Below are positions 50,825-59,778 of a stretch of DNA of 64,000 nt, in pieces (within the stretch, counting starts at the first letter, position 1; each line of letters starts with the position of its first letter). The translations under genes were made by a program, and so were the position numbers. The notes under the pieces are model-generated. The model was not told where the DNA came from. It did no database searches and saw only the letters and a program-made list of their open reading frames with translations. This DNA is from Mycobacterium sp. AZCC_0083 (GTDB lineage Bacteria > Actinomycetota > Actinomycetes > Mycobacteriales > Mycobacteriaceae): contig NZ_JACHGP010000025.1 of the NCBI RefSeq assembly GCF_014202335.1, positions 1-64,000 of the forward strand. The letters run 5' to 3'.

Positions 50825-52027
50825 TCAGAAGTCATCCCGTTCGGCGTATGCCCCGTTGAACAGGAACTGCAGGGTCGAGGGCGCGTCGAACTGCAACTCG
50901 GTGTTCGGCTGGAACGGAACGTAGGCGTTGTCGGTGACCAGGAATGGTGTGTGGTACCAGGATCCGCCGTACTGTTTGCTTGGCACGTTCGGCAGGCCGC
51001 GGCAGTTCGGACCGCCGGAGGCATTCACCATCGGCAGGCTCTCCGGGAACGTGTAGGCGGGTGCGCCTGGCAGAAAGTTCGACGCCACGAACAGGCCTGG
51101 GCGGATGCCGCCGATGACGGGCGCGAAGGTGTCGATTGCCTTCGCGGTGCCGGTGAAGATGCAGCCGAGTTCCGGTGAGTACTCACCCAACACGTTCAGC
51201 GGCGCCCGCAGACGCTGGATGGCGGCGATGTAGTCCTCGGCGGCGGGTTGCAGCGTCGCGGTGCCGTTGTTGGCCAGCCCGGTCGCGGCGAGCAACGCGG
51301 CATTCAGGTTGTCCTGCTCGTCGATCAGCGTCTTGCTGATCACGGGCACGTTGTCGAACAGCGAGGCCAGGTCGGGCGCAGCATCGGCGTAGATGTTGGC
51401 GACCTGTGCCGTCTTCTGGAAGTCCTGCTGCAGTGTCGGCAGCTTCGGATTGAGCTGCTGCAGATAGTAATTCAGGCCGGCCAGGGTGGCGCCCGCGTCG
51501 TCGCCGTTTCCGCGCAGACCCTCACCCAGTGCGGAGATCGTGCCGTTGAGGTTGATCGGATCGATCTTCTGCAGCACGTCGGACAGCGTCTGGAACAGGG
51601 TGTTGACCTCGAGCTGCACGTCCCCGGCCTGTACGTGCGCGCCGGGCCGCAATGAGTTGCCAGCAGGCGAGTCGGGTGGCAGGAACTCCACCGCCTTGGC
51701 GCCGAACACCGTGGTGCCGCCGATGCGGACCTTCGCGTTGGACGGCACGTAGGGCAGCTGGTTGCTGTCGATCGCCAACGTGAGCTTGGCTTCATTGCCT
51801 GCGTACTCGATGCCCTTCACCCGGCCGATCTGGATGCCGCGGTACTTCACCTTGGCGTCGGACTCCATCACCAGGCCGGCCCGCGGCGCGGTCACCGTCA
51901 CGGTGTCGACCGAGGTGAACCTGGCGGTGTAGGAGAGGTAGGTGAACACGGTGGCCGCGACCAAGAGGGCACCCAGGATCGCCGCAGCGATCCTTACGTG
52001 GCTGCGCTTGGCGTCACCGTTGGCCAT
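50825..52027 (-). CDS. mce4A: Mce4A, sterol-import Mce protein
   Basis: The protein has 400 residues: TM anchor (IAAAILGALLVAATVFTYLSY), MCE domain (VTVTAPRAGLVMESDAKVKYRGIQIGRVKGI, FGAKAVEFLPP) and helical region. The C-terminal globular segment has cysteines in LGCIFTG and NCRGLP. It is the first Mce subunit after the permease pair, 12 bp from yrbE4B. Mce4A is required for cholesterol uptake in M. tuberculosis. The ATPase MceG is encoded elsewhere. Confidence 0.97.
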   Translation of the reverse strand: MANGDAKRSHVRIAAAILGALLVAATVFTYLSYTARFTSVDTVTVTAPRAGLVMESDAKVKYRGIQIGRVKGIEYAGNEAKLTLAIDSNQLPYVPSNAKVRIGGTTVFGAKAVEFLPPDSPAGNSLRPGAHVQAGDVQLEVNTLFQTLSDVLQKIDPINLNGTISALGEGLRGNGDDAGATLAGLNYYLQQLNPKLPTLQQDFQKTAQVANIYADAAPDLASLFDNVPVISKTLIDEQDNLNAALLAATGLANNGTATLQPAAEDYIAAIQRLRAPLNVLGEYSPELGCIFTGTAKAIDTFAPVIGGIRPGLFVASNFLPGAPAYTFPESLPMVNASGGPNCRGLPNVPSKQYGGSWYHTPFLVTDNAYVPFQPNTELQFDAPSTLQFLFNGAYAERDDF

Positions 52028-52039
52028 TCGTTCCCTGCC

Positions 52040-52882
52040 CTAACCGGAGAGGTTGAAGTTGCCGGACGCTCCGTAGACGGCGAGCGAGATGAACAACGTG
52101 ATGGTGACGACGACGATGAGTGAGGTGCGCACGGCCTGGCCGACCGCGATGCCGACGCCGACAGGGCCGCCGGACGCGTTGTAGCCGTAATAGGTGTGCA
52201 CCAGCATCACGGCTATCGACATGACGATGGCCTGCAGGAACGACCACAGCAGATCCGTCGGCACCAGGAACGTATTGAAGTAGTGGTCGTAAAGGCCTGC
52301 CGACTGCCCGTTGATGAAGACGGTGGTGAACCGTGCCGCGAAGAATGCCGCGAGCACCGAAAGGGAGTACAGCGGGACGATCGCGATGAGGCCCGCGATG
52401 ATGCGCGTGGACACCAGATAGGACACGGAGTGCACGGCCATCGCCTCGACGGCGTCGATCTCCTCGGCAACCCGCATGGCACCCAATTGCGCGGTCGTGC
52501 CCGCGCCGATGGTGGCCGCAAGGGCGATGCCCGCGATCACCGGGGCAACGATGCGCACGTTGAGGAACGCCGAGAGGAAGCCGGTCAGCGCCTCGATGCC
52601 GATGTTGCCAAGCGACGAATAGCCCTGCACCGCAATGACACCGCCGGAGGCCAGCGTGAGGAATGCCGCGACGCCGACGGTGCCGCCGATCATCACGAGA
52701 GCGCCCGCGCCCATGGTCATCTCGGCGATGAGGCGGATGGTCTCCTTGCGGTAGCGGGTCAGCGCATTGGGGATGTAGCGCATCGACTCGCCGTAGAACA
52801 GGGCCTGTTCGCCGATGTTGTCGACCGCCCTCGGCACACCGCGGAAGAGGCGGCGGAAGCGCAGCGTGGCGTCGTAGCTCAT
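52040..52882 (-). CDS. yrbE4B: YrbE4B permease of the Mce4 sterol importer
   Basis: This 280-residue MlaE-type integral membrane permease has five to six hydrophobic helices and the conserved YrbE cytoplasmic loop LGAMRVAEEIDAVEAMAVHSVSYLVSTR with the EExDAxxxM motif that contacts the ATPase. An N-terminal amphipathic helix (EQALFYGESMRYIPNALTRYRKETIRLIAEMTMG) is typical. Start overlaps the yrbE4A stop (ATGA). Confidence 0.97.
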   Translation of the reverse strand: MSYDATLRFRRLFRGVPRAVDNIGEQALFYGESMRYIPNALTRYRKETIRLIAEMTMGAGALVMIGGTVGVAAFLTLASGGVIAVQGYSSLGNIGIEALTGFLSAFLNVRIVAPVIAGIALAATIGAGTTAQLGAMRVAEEIDAVEAMAVHSVSYLVSTRIIAGLIAIVPLYSLSVLAAFFAARFTTVFINGQSAGLYDHYFNTFLVPTDLLWSFLQAIVMSIAVMLVHTYYGYNASGGPVGVGIAVGQAVRTSLIVVVTITLFISLAVYGASGNFNLSG

Positions 52883-53643
52883 CGCGCCAACACTCTGACG
52901 CCGATCGCCGTCGCGATCACGTTGATCACGAACAGACAGATGAACGCGTAGACCACCGTCTCGTTGACCGCGACACCAACACCCTTGGGGCCACCCTTCA
53001 CGGTCAGACCGCGGTAGCAGCCGACGAGGCCGGCGACGACCCCGAACAACATGGCCTTCAAGAACGCGAGCATCAGCTCGCCAAGGCCGGTCAGAATCGT
53101 CAGGCCGTTGATGAACGCGCCGGGGTTGACGCCCTGCAAGAACACCGAGAAGACGTAGCCGCCAGACAGGCCGATCGCGCACACCAGCCCGTTGAGAAGG
53201 AGCGCCACGAACGTCGAGGCCAGCACGCGCGGCACGACCAGGCGCTGGATCGGGTCGATGCCGAGCACCCGCATGGCGTCGATCTCTTCGCGGATGGTGC
53301 GCGCGCCGAGGTCGGCGCAGATCGCCGTGGCACCGGCCCCCGCGACCACCAACACCGTCACCACCGGACCCAGCTGGGTCACTGTGCCGAATGCGGTGCC
53401 CGCACCCGACAAGTCGGCTGCGCCGAGCTCGCGAAGCAGGATGTTGAGCGTGAACGCCACCAGAACGGTGAACGGGATGGCGACCAGCAGCGTCGGAACC
53501 AGGGAGACGCGCGCAATCATCCACGTCTGATCGAGGAACTCACGGAACTGAAATGGCCGCCGAAAGGTCTTGACGAAGGTGTCCAGGGACATCTCGAAGA
53601 AGCCGCCCACGGCCCGGGCCGGAGCCGCAAGCTGTTCGATCAA
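52879..53643 (-). CDS. yrbE4A: YrbE4A permease of the Mce4 sterol importer
   Basis: This 254-residue MlaE-family permease has the ATPase-contact loop LGARTIREEIDAMRVLGIDPIQRLVVPR and ends in VYAFICLFVINVIATAIGVRV. I choose the TTG at 53643 as the start. It has GGAG 10 nt upstream, gives the same length as M. tuberculosis YrbE4A and begins (L)IEQLAAPARAVGGFFEMS like that protein (MIQQLAVPARAVGG). A GTG 7 codons upstream lacks a ribosome-binding site. It is first in a 10.5-kb operon of ten overlapping or nearly abutting genes, and KstR sites lie upstream. Confidence 0.96.
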   Translation of the reverse strand: MIEQLAAPARAVGGFFEMSLDTFVKTFRRPFQFREFLDQTWMIARVSLVPTLLVAIPFTVLVAFTLNILLRELGAADLSGAGTAFGTVTQLGPVVTVLVVAGAGATAICADLGARTIREEIDAMRVLGIDPIQRLVVPRVLASTFVALLLNGLVCAIGLSGGYVFSVFLQGVNPGAFINGLTILTGLGELMLAFLKAMLFGVVAGLVGCYRGLTVKGGPKGVGVAVNETVVYAFICLFVINVIATAIGVRVLAR

Positions 53644-53768
53644 CCTTGGCTCCGTTCTCGGCACGGGGGGTTGAGTGGTTATTGGCGAAGAAACCCGGGA
53701 CTAGCGGTCCTTACGGCAATTCCACTCGACCGTAAAGCGGTGCTCTTAGTGAGCCGGCTCATATTAAC

Positions 53769-53782
53769 TAGAACACGTTCGC
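53769..53782. promoter_or_regulatory. KstR operator upstream of yrbE4A (site 1)
   Basis: TAGAACACGTTCGC matches the KstR site TnnAACnnGTTnnA except for the last base. It lies 126 bp upstream of the yrbE4A start, in the 257-bp gap after hsd4A. Confidence 0.8.
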
Positions 53783-53857
53783 AGTGTCAAAGAACCGCGA
53801 AATCCATCGATATAAGTCTATTTACACTGGTCAGGACACATGTGACGTACCTCATCC

Positions 53858-53871
53858 TGAAACGTGTTCTA
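53858..53871. promoter_or_regulatory. KstR operator in the yrbE4A-hsd4A gap (site 2)
   Basis: TGAAACGTGTTCTA is a full match to TnnAACnnGTTnnA. It lies 76 bp further from yrbE4A than site 1 and 30 bp downstream of the hsd4A stop. Two sites in one gap suggest cooperative or looped repression of the mce4 operon. Confidence 0.75.
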
Positions 53872-53900
53872 CCTCTATGACGAGCGTTCATCCGAGACCG

Positions 53901-54821
53901 TCAGTCTCGCGACTGCATCAGCTCCGCGGCCGAGAATCCACGCTCCGGATCACGTCCAGCAAAGTATTCACGCAACGTTGCGTCGAGGTCGGCTGCGGAC
54001 CACACATCGGAGGCTGCGGTGAATTGCTTCTCCGCCGTCGGCGCCGCAACCAGCGTCACTGTCGGACCATAGACGATGAACAGCTGGCCGTTGACCTCTT
54101 CAGCCGCAGGCGACGACAAGAATCGGACCAGGTTGACGACGTGCTCGGGCGACAGGGCGTCGACCTGACCCTCGTCGAGCTCGGGAGCGTCGCCGAAGAC
54201 GTCGGCGGTCATCGCGGTCCTGGCCCGTGGCGCGATGGCGTTGGCCCGCACGCCGTAGCGACCGAGCCCGCGGGCAGCCGTCAGCGTCAGCGCGGTGATA
54301 CCCGCCTTGGCGGCCCCGTAGTTGGCCTGGCCCGCCGGACCTGCCAGGCCGGCTTCTGACGACGTGTTGACGAGCCGGCCGTAGACCGTGCCGCCGTTCT
54401 CCTTGGCCTTGTCCCGCCAGTAGGTGGCGGCATTGCGCGTGAGAAGGAAGTGGCCCCGCAGATGCACCGCGATGACGGCGTCCCAGTCCTCGTCGGTCAT
54501 GTTGAACAACATCCGGTCGCGGGTGATCCCCGCATTGTTGACGACGATGCTCAGTCCGCCGAGGCCGTCTGCGGTGGCGACCAGTTCGTCGGCGGTGCTG
54601 CGCGCGCTGATGTCACCGGCGACGGCGACGCCCTTGGAACCCGCAGCGGCGATCTCGTCGAGGACGTCGGATTGGTCGAGGCCGGCGGCGATGTCGTTGA
54701 CTACCACCGTCGCACCCGCACGGGCCAATCCGATGGCCTCGGCGCGGCCCAAACCCGCGGCGGCGCCCGTCACTACCGCGACCAGGCCAGACAGGTCGGC
54801 CGAATGGGGATCAACAGTCAC
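53901..54821 (-). CDS. hsd4A: Hsd4A-like 17beta-hydroxysteroid / 3-hydroxyacyl-CoA dehydrogenase
   Basis: This 306-residue SDR resembles the dehydrogenase half of MFE-2/HSD17B4. It has cofactor motif TGAAAGLG with Asp after strand 2 (VVVNDIA) for NAD, NNAGITRDRMLFNMTDEDWDAVIAVHLRGHF, catalytic NTSS, YGAAK, and a C-terminal extension after the SDR core (LDATLREYFAGRDPERG). In sterol-degrading mycobacteria Hsd4A acts on the side-chain 3-hydroxyacyl-CoA and on 17beta-hydroxysteroids. GTG start, 13 bp after fdxD. Corresponds to Rv3502c. Confidence 0.95.
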   Translation of the reverse strand: MTVDPHSADLSGLVAVVTGAAAGLGRAEAIGLARAGATVVVNDIAAGLDQSDVLDEIAAAGSKGVAVAGDISARSTADELVATADGLGGLSIVVNNAGITRDRMLFNMTDEDWDAVIAVHLRGHFLLTRNAATYWRDKAKENGGTVYGRLVNTSSEAGLAGPAGQANYGAAKAGITALTLTAARGLGRYGVRANAIAPRARTAMTADVFGDAPELDEGQVDALSPEHVVNLVRFLSSPAAEEVNGQLFIVYGPTVTLVAAPTAEKQFTAASDVWSAADLDATLREYFAGRDPERGFSAAELMQSRD

Positions 54822-54834
54822 TTTATGAATACCT

Positions 54835-55026
54835 CTAGTCTTTCCGGATCAGGGCGGCTCTTGGGCATTCGGCGATCGACTGGTCCGCCAGCTCCTCCTC
54901 GTCGGCGGGTATGGGATCGGCCTTGACGACGGCGTAGTCCTCGTCGTCGAGATCGAACAGATCTGGGGCGATACCCACGCACACCGCGTTACCTTCACAG
55001 CGATCACGGTCGACTTCGACTCGCAT
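54835..55026 (-). CDS. fdxD: [3Fe-4S] ferredoxin FdxD
   Basis: This 63-residue ferredoxin has CEGNAVC (Cys-x5-Cys) and CPRAAL, the three-cysteine 3Fe-4S pattern. It corresponds to Rv3503c, shown to support the cholesterol hydroxylases CYP125 and CYP142. ATG has GGAGGAG 8 nt upstream. It is transcribed with hsd4A from a promoter next to the KstR site shared with fadE26. Confidence 0.95.
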   Translation of the reverse strand: MRVEVDRDRCEGNAVCVGIAPDLFDLDDEDYAVVKADPIPADEEELADQSIAECPRAALIRKD

Positions 55027-55140
55027 GACGATCTCCTCCCGGCTCATCGGACCCCTCGCGCGGATGGCCCGCCCTCGGTAAGTCGTCAGAATACGACGCC
55101 TCGGACCGATACCACCTCGGCACCGGCTGGATTCCAAGAC

Positions 55141-55154
55141 TAGAACGTGTTACA
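55141..55154. promoter_or_regulatory. KstR operator between fdxD and fadE26
   Basis: TAGAACGTGTTACA is a full match to TnnAACnnGTTnnA. It lies 115 bp from the fdxD start and 72 bp from the fadE26 start, and can serve both divergent operons. The identical sequence occurs upstream of fadD19. Confidence 0.88.
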
Positions 55155-55225
55155 ACCGGGGATGTCGACGGGTACCGGCGGCAACGGCGACGGACCAGAG
55201 GCGACGGACCAGATAGGAACGAGCG

Positions 55226-56407
55226 ATGCGGATCGGCTATAGCCCCGAGCAGGAGGAGCTGCGTCGCGAGTTGCGCGCGTACTTCACCAAGCTGATGACC
55301 CCCGACCGCGCCGAGGCTCTGGCCTCGAATGACGGCGAAATGGGTCGCGGCAACGTCTACCGGGAGACGGTCGCCCAGATGGGCAAGGACGGCTGGCTGA
55401 CGCTGAGTTGGCCGAAGGAGTTCGGCGGCCAGGCCCGCCCACCCATGGACGGGCTGATCTTCAACGACGAAGCCTCGATTGCCAACGTCCCCGTGCCGTT
55501 CCTGACCATCAACAGCGTCGCGCCGACGATCATGCACTTCGGCTCCGAGGAGCAGAAGAAGTTCTTCCTCCCCAAGATCGCCGCGGGTGAGCTGCACTTC
55601 GCGATCGGCTACTCCGAGCCGGGCGCGGGCACCGACCTTGCCGCCCTGCGCACCACCGCGGTGCGCGACGGTGACGACTACGTGATCAACGGTCAGAAGA
55701 TGTGGACCAGCCTGATCGCCTATGCCGACTACGTGTGGCTCGCGGTCAGGACCAACCCCGAGGCCAAGAAGCACCGCGGCATCTCGATGGTGATCATGCC
55801 GACCACCGCGGAGGGCTTCTCGTGGACGCCGGTACACACCATGTCGGGCATCGATACGAGCGCCACCTATTACCAGGACGTGCGCGTTCCGACGTCCAGC
55901 GTCGTCGGTGAGGAGAACGGCGGCTGGAAGCTGGTCACCAACCAGCTAAACCACGAGCGCGTCGCACTGGTCTCGGCACAGCCGATCTACGTGGCGCTCA
56001 ACGGCGTTCGCGAGTGGGCGCAGAACACCAAGGACGTGCACGGCAACCGGCTGATCGACTCGGAGTGGGTGCAGCTCAACCTGGCCCGGGTGCACGCCAA
56101 GGCCGAGGTGCTCAAGCTGATCAACTGGGAGCTGGCCTCCTCGACGGACGAGGCGCCGTCCCCCGCCGACGCGTCGGCGGCCAAGGTGTACGGCACGGAA
56201 CTGGCCACCGAGGCCTACCGCCTGCTGATGGAGGTGCTCGGCACGTCGGCGACGCTGCGCACCGACTCCCCCGGCGCACTGCTGCGGGGCAAGATCGAGC
56301 GCATGCACCGGTCGTGCCTGATCCTGACCTTCGGTGGCGGCACCAACGAGATTCAGCGCGACATCATCGGCATGGTCGCGCTCGGCCTGCCCCGAGTGAA
56401 TCGTTAA
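55226..56407 (+). CDS. fadE26: Acyl-CoA dehydrogenase FadE26 (ChsE4-type subunit)
   Basis: This 393-residue ACAD has FAD/substrate motifs IGYSEPGAGTDLAAL and GQKMWTS, the acidic catalytic-base region NQLNHERVAL (Glu244) and the C-terminal FGGGTNEIQRDIIG. FadE26 forms an alpha2beta2 enzyme with FadE27 (ChsE4-ChsE5) that dehydrogenates the C8 side chain of 3-oxo-cholest-4-en-26-oyl-CoA. The adjacent fadE27, 9 bp downstream, supports the pairing. Corresponds to Rv3504. Confidence 0.97.
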   Translation: MRIGYSPEQEELRRELRAYFTKLMTPDRAEALASNDGEMGRGNVYRETVAQMGKDGWLTLSWPKEFGGQARPPMDGLIFNDEASIANVPVPFLTINSVAPTIMHFGSEEQKKFFLPKIAAGELHFAIGYSEPGAGTDLAALRTTAVRDGDDYVINGQKMWTSLIAYADYVWLAVRTNPEAKKHRGISMVIMPTTAEGFSWTPVHTMSGIDTSATYYQDVRVPTSSVVGEENGGWKLVTNQLNHERVALVSAQPIYVALNGVREWAQNTKDVHGNRLIDSEWVQLNLARVHAKAEVLKLINWELASSTDEAPSPADASAAKVYGTELATEAYRLLMEVLGTSATLRTDSPGALLRGKIERMHRSCLILTFGGGTNEIQRDIIGMVALGLPRVNR

Positions 56408-56416
56408 GGACTGAGA

Positions 56417-57514
56417 ATGGACTTCAAGACAACCGAAGCCTCCGACGACCTCGGTGGACTGGTCCGCACCATCACCGAGTCGGTGTGCACTCCCGAGCAT
56501 CAGCGCGAGCTCGACGGGTTCGACGAACGGTTCGACAGCGACCTGTGGAGCAAGCTGATCGACGCCGACATCCTGTCGACCGCCGCCCCGGAATCGTTGG
56601 GCGGCGGTGGGTTCGGCGTACTCGAGCAGACGGCGGTGCTCGTCGCGCTCGGTAGGCAGATGGCCGCGGTCCCGTACCTCGAATCCGTGATGCTGGCGGC
56701 GGGCGCCCTCGCCAAGTTTGCTCCAGAAGGCCTGCAGCAGGAATGGGCGGTGCCCGCCATCAACGGCCAGAAGACACTGGCCGTCGCGCTCGACGGCGAC
56801 ATGGGTGAAGGCCCAGTGCAGGCTCAGGCTCACGGCTCCGGTTACCGGCTGACCGGTACCCGCGCGCAGGTCGGCTACGGCCCGATCGCCGACGCATTCC
56901 TCGTACCCGCCGAAACCGATTCAGGCGCGAAGGTCTTCGTCGTGGATGCCGGTGCCGACGGGGTGACGGTCGAATCGCTGAAGACGACCGGGCTCGGCAG
57001 CATCGCGCACCTCGACCTGCAGGGCGTCGAACTCGGCGCCGACCGCGTCGTCGGTGGCAGCGACGTCGTCGACTGGCTGACCACGCACGGCACGCTCGGC
57101 CGCAGCGCATTTCAGCTCGGCGTGCTCGAGCGCGCATTGGAGCTCACGTCGGTCTACGCGCGTGAGCGCGAACAATTCGACAGGCCGATCGGCAGCTTCC
57201 AGGCGGTCTCGGCGCGCCTGGCCGACGGGTACATCGACATCAAGGGCCTGCGGCTGACGCTGACCCAGGCGGCATGGCGGTTGTCGGAGGATCTTCCTGC
57301 CGACGTCGACGTCAACACCGCGGCGTTCTGGGCGGCCGAGGCCGGCCACCGGGTCGCGCACACCACGGTGCACGTGCACGGCGGCGTCGGAATCGACACC
57401 GACCACCCCGTGCACCGCTACTTCCTGGCCGCCAAGCAAACCGAGTTCGCGGTGGGTGGTGCGACGCGCCAGTTGCTGCGCATCGGCCGCGAACTCGCCG
57501 ACACACCCGTCTGA
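56417..57514 (+). CDS. fadE27: Acyl-CoA dehydrogenase FadE27 (ChsE5-type subunit)
   Basis: This 365-residue ACAD lacks the full active-site set: the C-terminal GGxN/TNEIQ motif is replaced by HVHGGVGIDTDHPVHRYF, and the N-terminal domain is short. That is expected for the beta subunit of heteromeric steroid ACADs, which share a single FAD site per heterodimer. Other landmarks are ESLGGGGFGVLEQ and AREREQFDRPIGSFQAVSARLAD. Corresponds to Rv3505. Confidence 0.97.
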   Translation: MDFKTTEASDDLGGLVRTITESVCTPEHQRELDGFDERFDSDLWSKLIDADILSTAAPESLGGGGFGVLEQTAVLVALGRQMAAVPYLESVMLAAGALAKFAPEGLQQEWAVPAINGQKTLAVALDGDMGEGPVQAQAHGSGYRLTGTRAQVGYGPIADAFLVPAETDSGAKVFVVDAGADGVTVESLKTTGLGSIAHLDLQGVELGADRVVGGSDVVDWLTTHGTLGRSAFQLGVLERALELTSVYAREREQFDRPIGSFQAVSARLADGYIDIKGLRLTLTQAAWRLSEDLPADVDVNTAAFWAAEAGHRVAHTTVHVHGGVGIDTDHPVHRYFLAAKQTEFAVGGATRQLLRIGRELADTPV

Positions 57515-57530
57515 CCCCGACCCGTTCCAG

Positions 57531-59039
57531 GTGACCACTCAGCCGAACCCGACCGTCGCCGATCTGCTGGCACCCCTCGTCGACGTCACCGACCGCGGCG
57601 TGCATGACGAGGCCACCTTCGTCAGCTGGCGCGACCACATCCAGGCGGCGGCCGAACTGGCTGCCGCGTTGACCGCGCGCCTGGACCCGGACCGGCCCCC
57701 GCACGTCGGTGTGCTGCTGGGCAATACGCCGTTCTTCTCGACGGTCCTGGTGGCGGCAGGGCTGGCAGGGGTGGTCCCGGTCGGTCTGAACCCGATCCGC
57801 CGCGGCGAGGCCCTTGCCCGTGACGTCGCGCGCGCCGACTGTCAGCTGGTGCTCACGGACAATTCATCGGGCATCCCCGTCGGGGTCGGATTCGTCGACG
57901 TCGAATCCCCTGAGTGGGCAGCCGAACTCGAGGCGCACCGTGGCGCACCGGTCACGTTCGCCGACCCGAGCCCCGACGATCTCTTCATGCTGATCTTCAC
58001 CTCGGGCACCAGCGGGGAGCCCAAGGCGGTGCGCATCACCCACGACAAGGTGGCGTTCCCTGGTCGCATGCTCGCGGATCGGTTCGGTCTCGGGCCAGCC
58101 GACACCGCCTATCTGTCGATGCCACTGTTCCATTCCAACGCCGTGATGGCGGGCTGGGCGGTCGGGGTGGCGGCCGGTGCCTCGATTGCGTTGCGGCGCA
58201 AGTTCTCCGCATCCGGGTTCATGCCCGACGTGCGCCGCTACGGTGCCACCTACGCCAACTACGTCGGCAAGCCGCTGTCCTACATCCTGGCCACGCCGCC
58301 ACGCGACGACGACACCGACAACCCGCTGAAGTTCATGTACGGCAACGAGGGTGCGCCGCGGGACGTGCCGCGATTCGCCGACAGGTTCGGCGTGATCGTG
58401 GTCGACGGCTTCGGCTCGACCGAGGGTGGCGTGGCGATCGCCCGCACCCCTGACACCCCGGACGGATCACTTGGCCCGCTCACCGACGAGGTCGCGATCG
58501 TCGACGTCGACACCGGGGAGCCCTGCCCGGCAGGCAAGATCGGCGAGTTGGTCAACCCCACCGGCCGCGGCTGGTTCCGCGGCTACTACCGCGACGAGGC
58601 GGCCGAAGCTCAGCGGATGACCGGCGGCGTCTACCACACCGGTGACCTGGCCTACCGGGACGAGAACGGCTACGCCTACTTCGCGGGCAGGCTCGGCGAC
58701 TGGATGCGCGTCGACGGTGAGAACCTCGGCACCGCACCGATCGAGCGGATCCTGTTGCGCTACCCCGATGTCGTCGAGGTCGCCGTCTACGCCATTCCGG
58801 ATCCCGCGGTCGGCGACCGGGTGATGGCGGCCATGGTGCTCCGCGAGGGTGCCGCATTCGAGGTCGAGAAGTTCGAGGCGTTCCTCGACGACCAGCCCGA
58901 CCTCGGACCCAAGCAGTGGCCGTCGTTCATCCGAGTCGGCGCCGCGCTCCCGCGGACCGAGACGTTCAAGGTGCTCAAGCGGATCCTGTCCGCCGAGGGC
59001 ACCGAGTGCGACGACCCGGTCTTTCCCGTCCAGCGGTAG
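57531..59039 (+). CDS. fadD17: Steroid side-chain acyl-CoA synthetase FadD17
   Basis: This 502-residue adenylate-forming enzyme has P-loop FTSGTSGEPKA, A5 DGFGSTEGG, A7 YHTGDLAYRD, A8 GRLGDWMRVDGENL and the C-terminal Lys region RTETFKVLKR. It is nearly colinear with M. tuberculosis FadD17 (Rv3506), reported to activate steroids with a C5 side chain. The GTG start is 16 bp after fadE27 and gives the same length (502) as the M. tuberculosis protein. Third gene of the KstR-controlled fadE26 operon. Confidence 0.96.
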   Translation: MTTQPNPTVADLLAPLVDVTDRGVHDEATFVSWRDHIQAAAELAAALTARLDPDRPPHVGVLLGNTPFFSTVLVAAGLAGVVPVGLNPIRRGEALARDVARADCQLVLTDNSSGIPVGVGFVDVESPEWAAELEAHRGAPVTFADPSPDDLFMLIFTSGTSGEPKAVRITHDKVAFPGRMLADRFGLGPADTAYLSMPLFHSNAVMAGWAVGVAAGASIALRRKFSASGFMPDVRRYGATYANYVGKPLSYILATPPRDDDTDNPLKFMYGNEGAPRDVPRFADRFGVIVVDGFGSTEGGVAIARTPDTPDGSLGPLTDEVAIVDVDTGEPCPAGKIGELVNPTGRGWFRGYYRDEAAEAQRMTGGVYHTGDLAYRDENGYAYFAGRLGDWMRVDGENLGTAPIERILLRYPDVVEVAVYAIPDPAVGDRVMAAMVLREGAAFEVEKFEAFLDDQPDLGPKQWPSFIRVGAALPRTETFKVLKRILSAEGTECDDPVFPVQR

Positions 59040-59040
59040 C

Positions 59041-59778
59041 GTGGCAACGGTGGGATACCGAGAACGGCCGCCGCCCACCCGGCTACGCGAACTCGTCGAG
59101 TGCGCGTGGGTGGTGGACGGTCCCTGCGGTCCGGTGCGAGTGCTGCCGGACGGGTGCATGGACCTGATCCGGATGGACGGGCGCGTCGTCGTGGCAGGCC
59201 CCGACACAGGAGCATCCATCAGCCAGCACGGTGCGGAGCCGTTCGTCGGCCTACGCTTTCGGCCGGGGATGCTGCCCCGGCTTCTCGGTGTCCCCGCGGC
59301 CGAACTCCGCGACAGCCGGGTGCCGCTTGCCGACCTGGGAGTGCCCACTGCCCAAGGTGGTTCGCTGATCGAGCTGGCCACCGCGCTCGCCTCAGGGGCG
59401 CCCAACGGCGAGACGGCGCCGTGGTCGATGGCCTTGCTCGGTCACGTCACCCGCAGTTTCGCAGGCGGTGCCGCCGTCGCCAGGGTGGCCGACCAGATCG
59501 GATGGTCCAGCCGTACCCTGCAGCGCCAGTGCACGGCCGTCTACGGCTATGGCCCGGCGACGCTACGTCGGATCCTGCGGTTTCGGCGAGCACTGCAGCT
59601 GATGGACCTCGGCGCGTCATACACGGAAGCCGCTGCGGGAGCCGGTTATTCGGACCAGCCGCACCTGCATCGCGAGGTGCGCGATCTCACAGGGGCTGGG
59701 CTGTCGTCGTTGCGTCACGTCTCCAGCGGCGCGAACAGATCCACCCAGTTCCCGTCCGGGTCGGCCACCGTCGCGTAG
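59041..59778 (+). CDS. AraC-family transcriptional regulator
   Basis: This 245-residue protein has a ~130-residue N-terminal sensory domain (ECAWVVDGPCGPVRVLPDGCMDLI, GLRFRPGMLPRLLGVPAAEL) of the AraC type that begins with an RVLPDG segment. The C-terminal double HTH is about 160-235 (VARVADQIGWSSRTLQRQCTAVYGYGPATLRRILRFRRAL, AAGAGYSDQPHLHREVRDLTG). GTG start 1 bp after the fadD17 stop, so it may be transcribed with the KstR operon. The last ~15 residues overlap the convergent glyoxalase-fold gene by 64 bp and may be run-on. Target unknown. Confidence 0.9.
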   Translation: MATVGYRERPPPTRLRELVECAWVVDGPCGPVRVLPDGCMDLIRMDGRVVVAGPDTGASISQHGAEPFVGLRFRPGMLPRLLGVPAAELRDSRVPLADLGVPTAQGGSLIELATALASGAPNGETAPWSMALLGHVTRSFAGGAAVARVADQIGWSSRTLQRQCTAVYGYGPATLRRILRFRRALQLMDLGASYTEAAAGAGYSDQPHLHREVRDLTGAGLSSLRHVSSGANRSTQFPSGSATVA

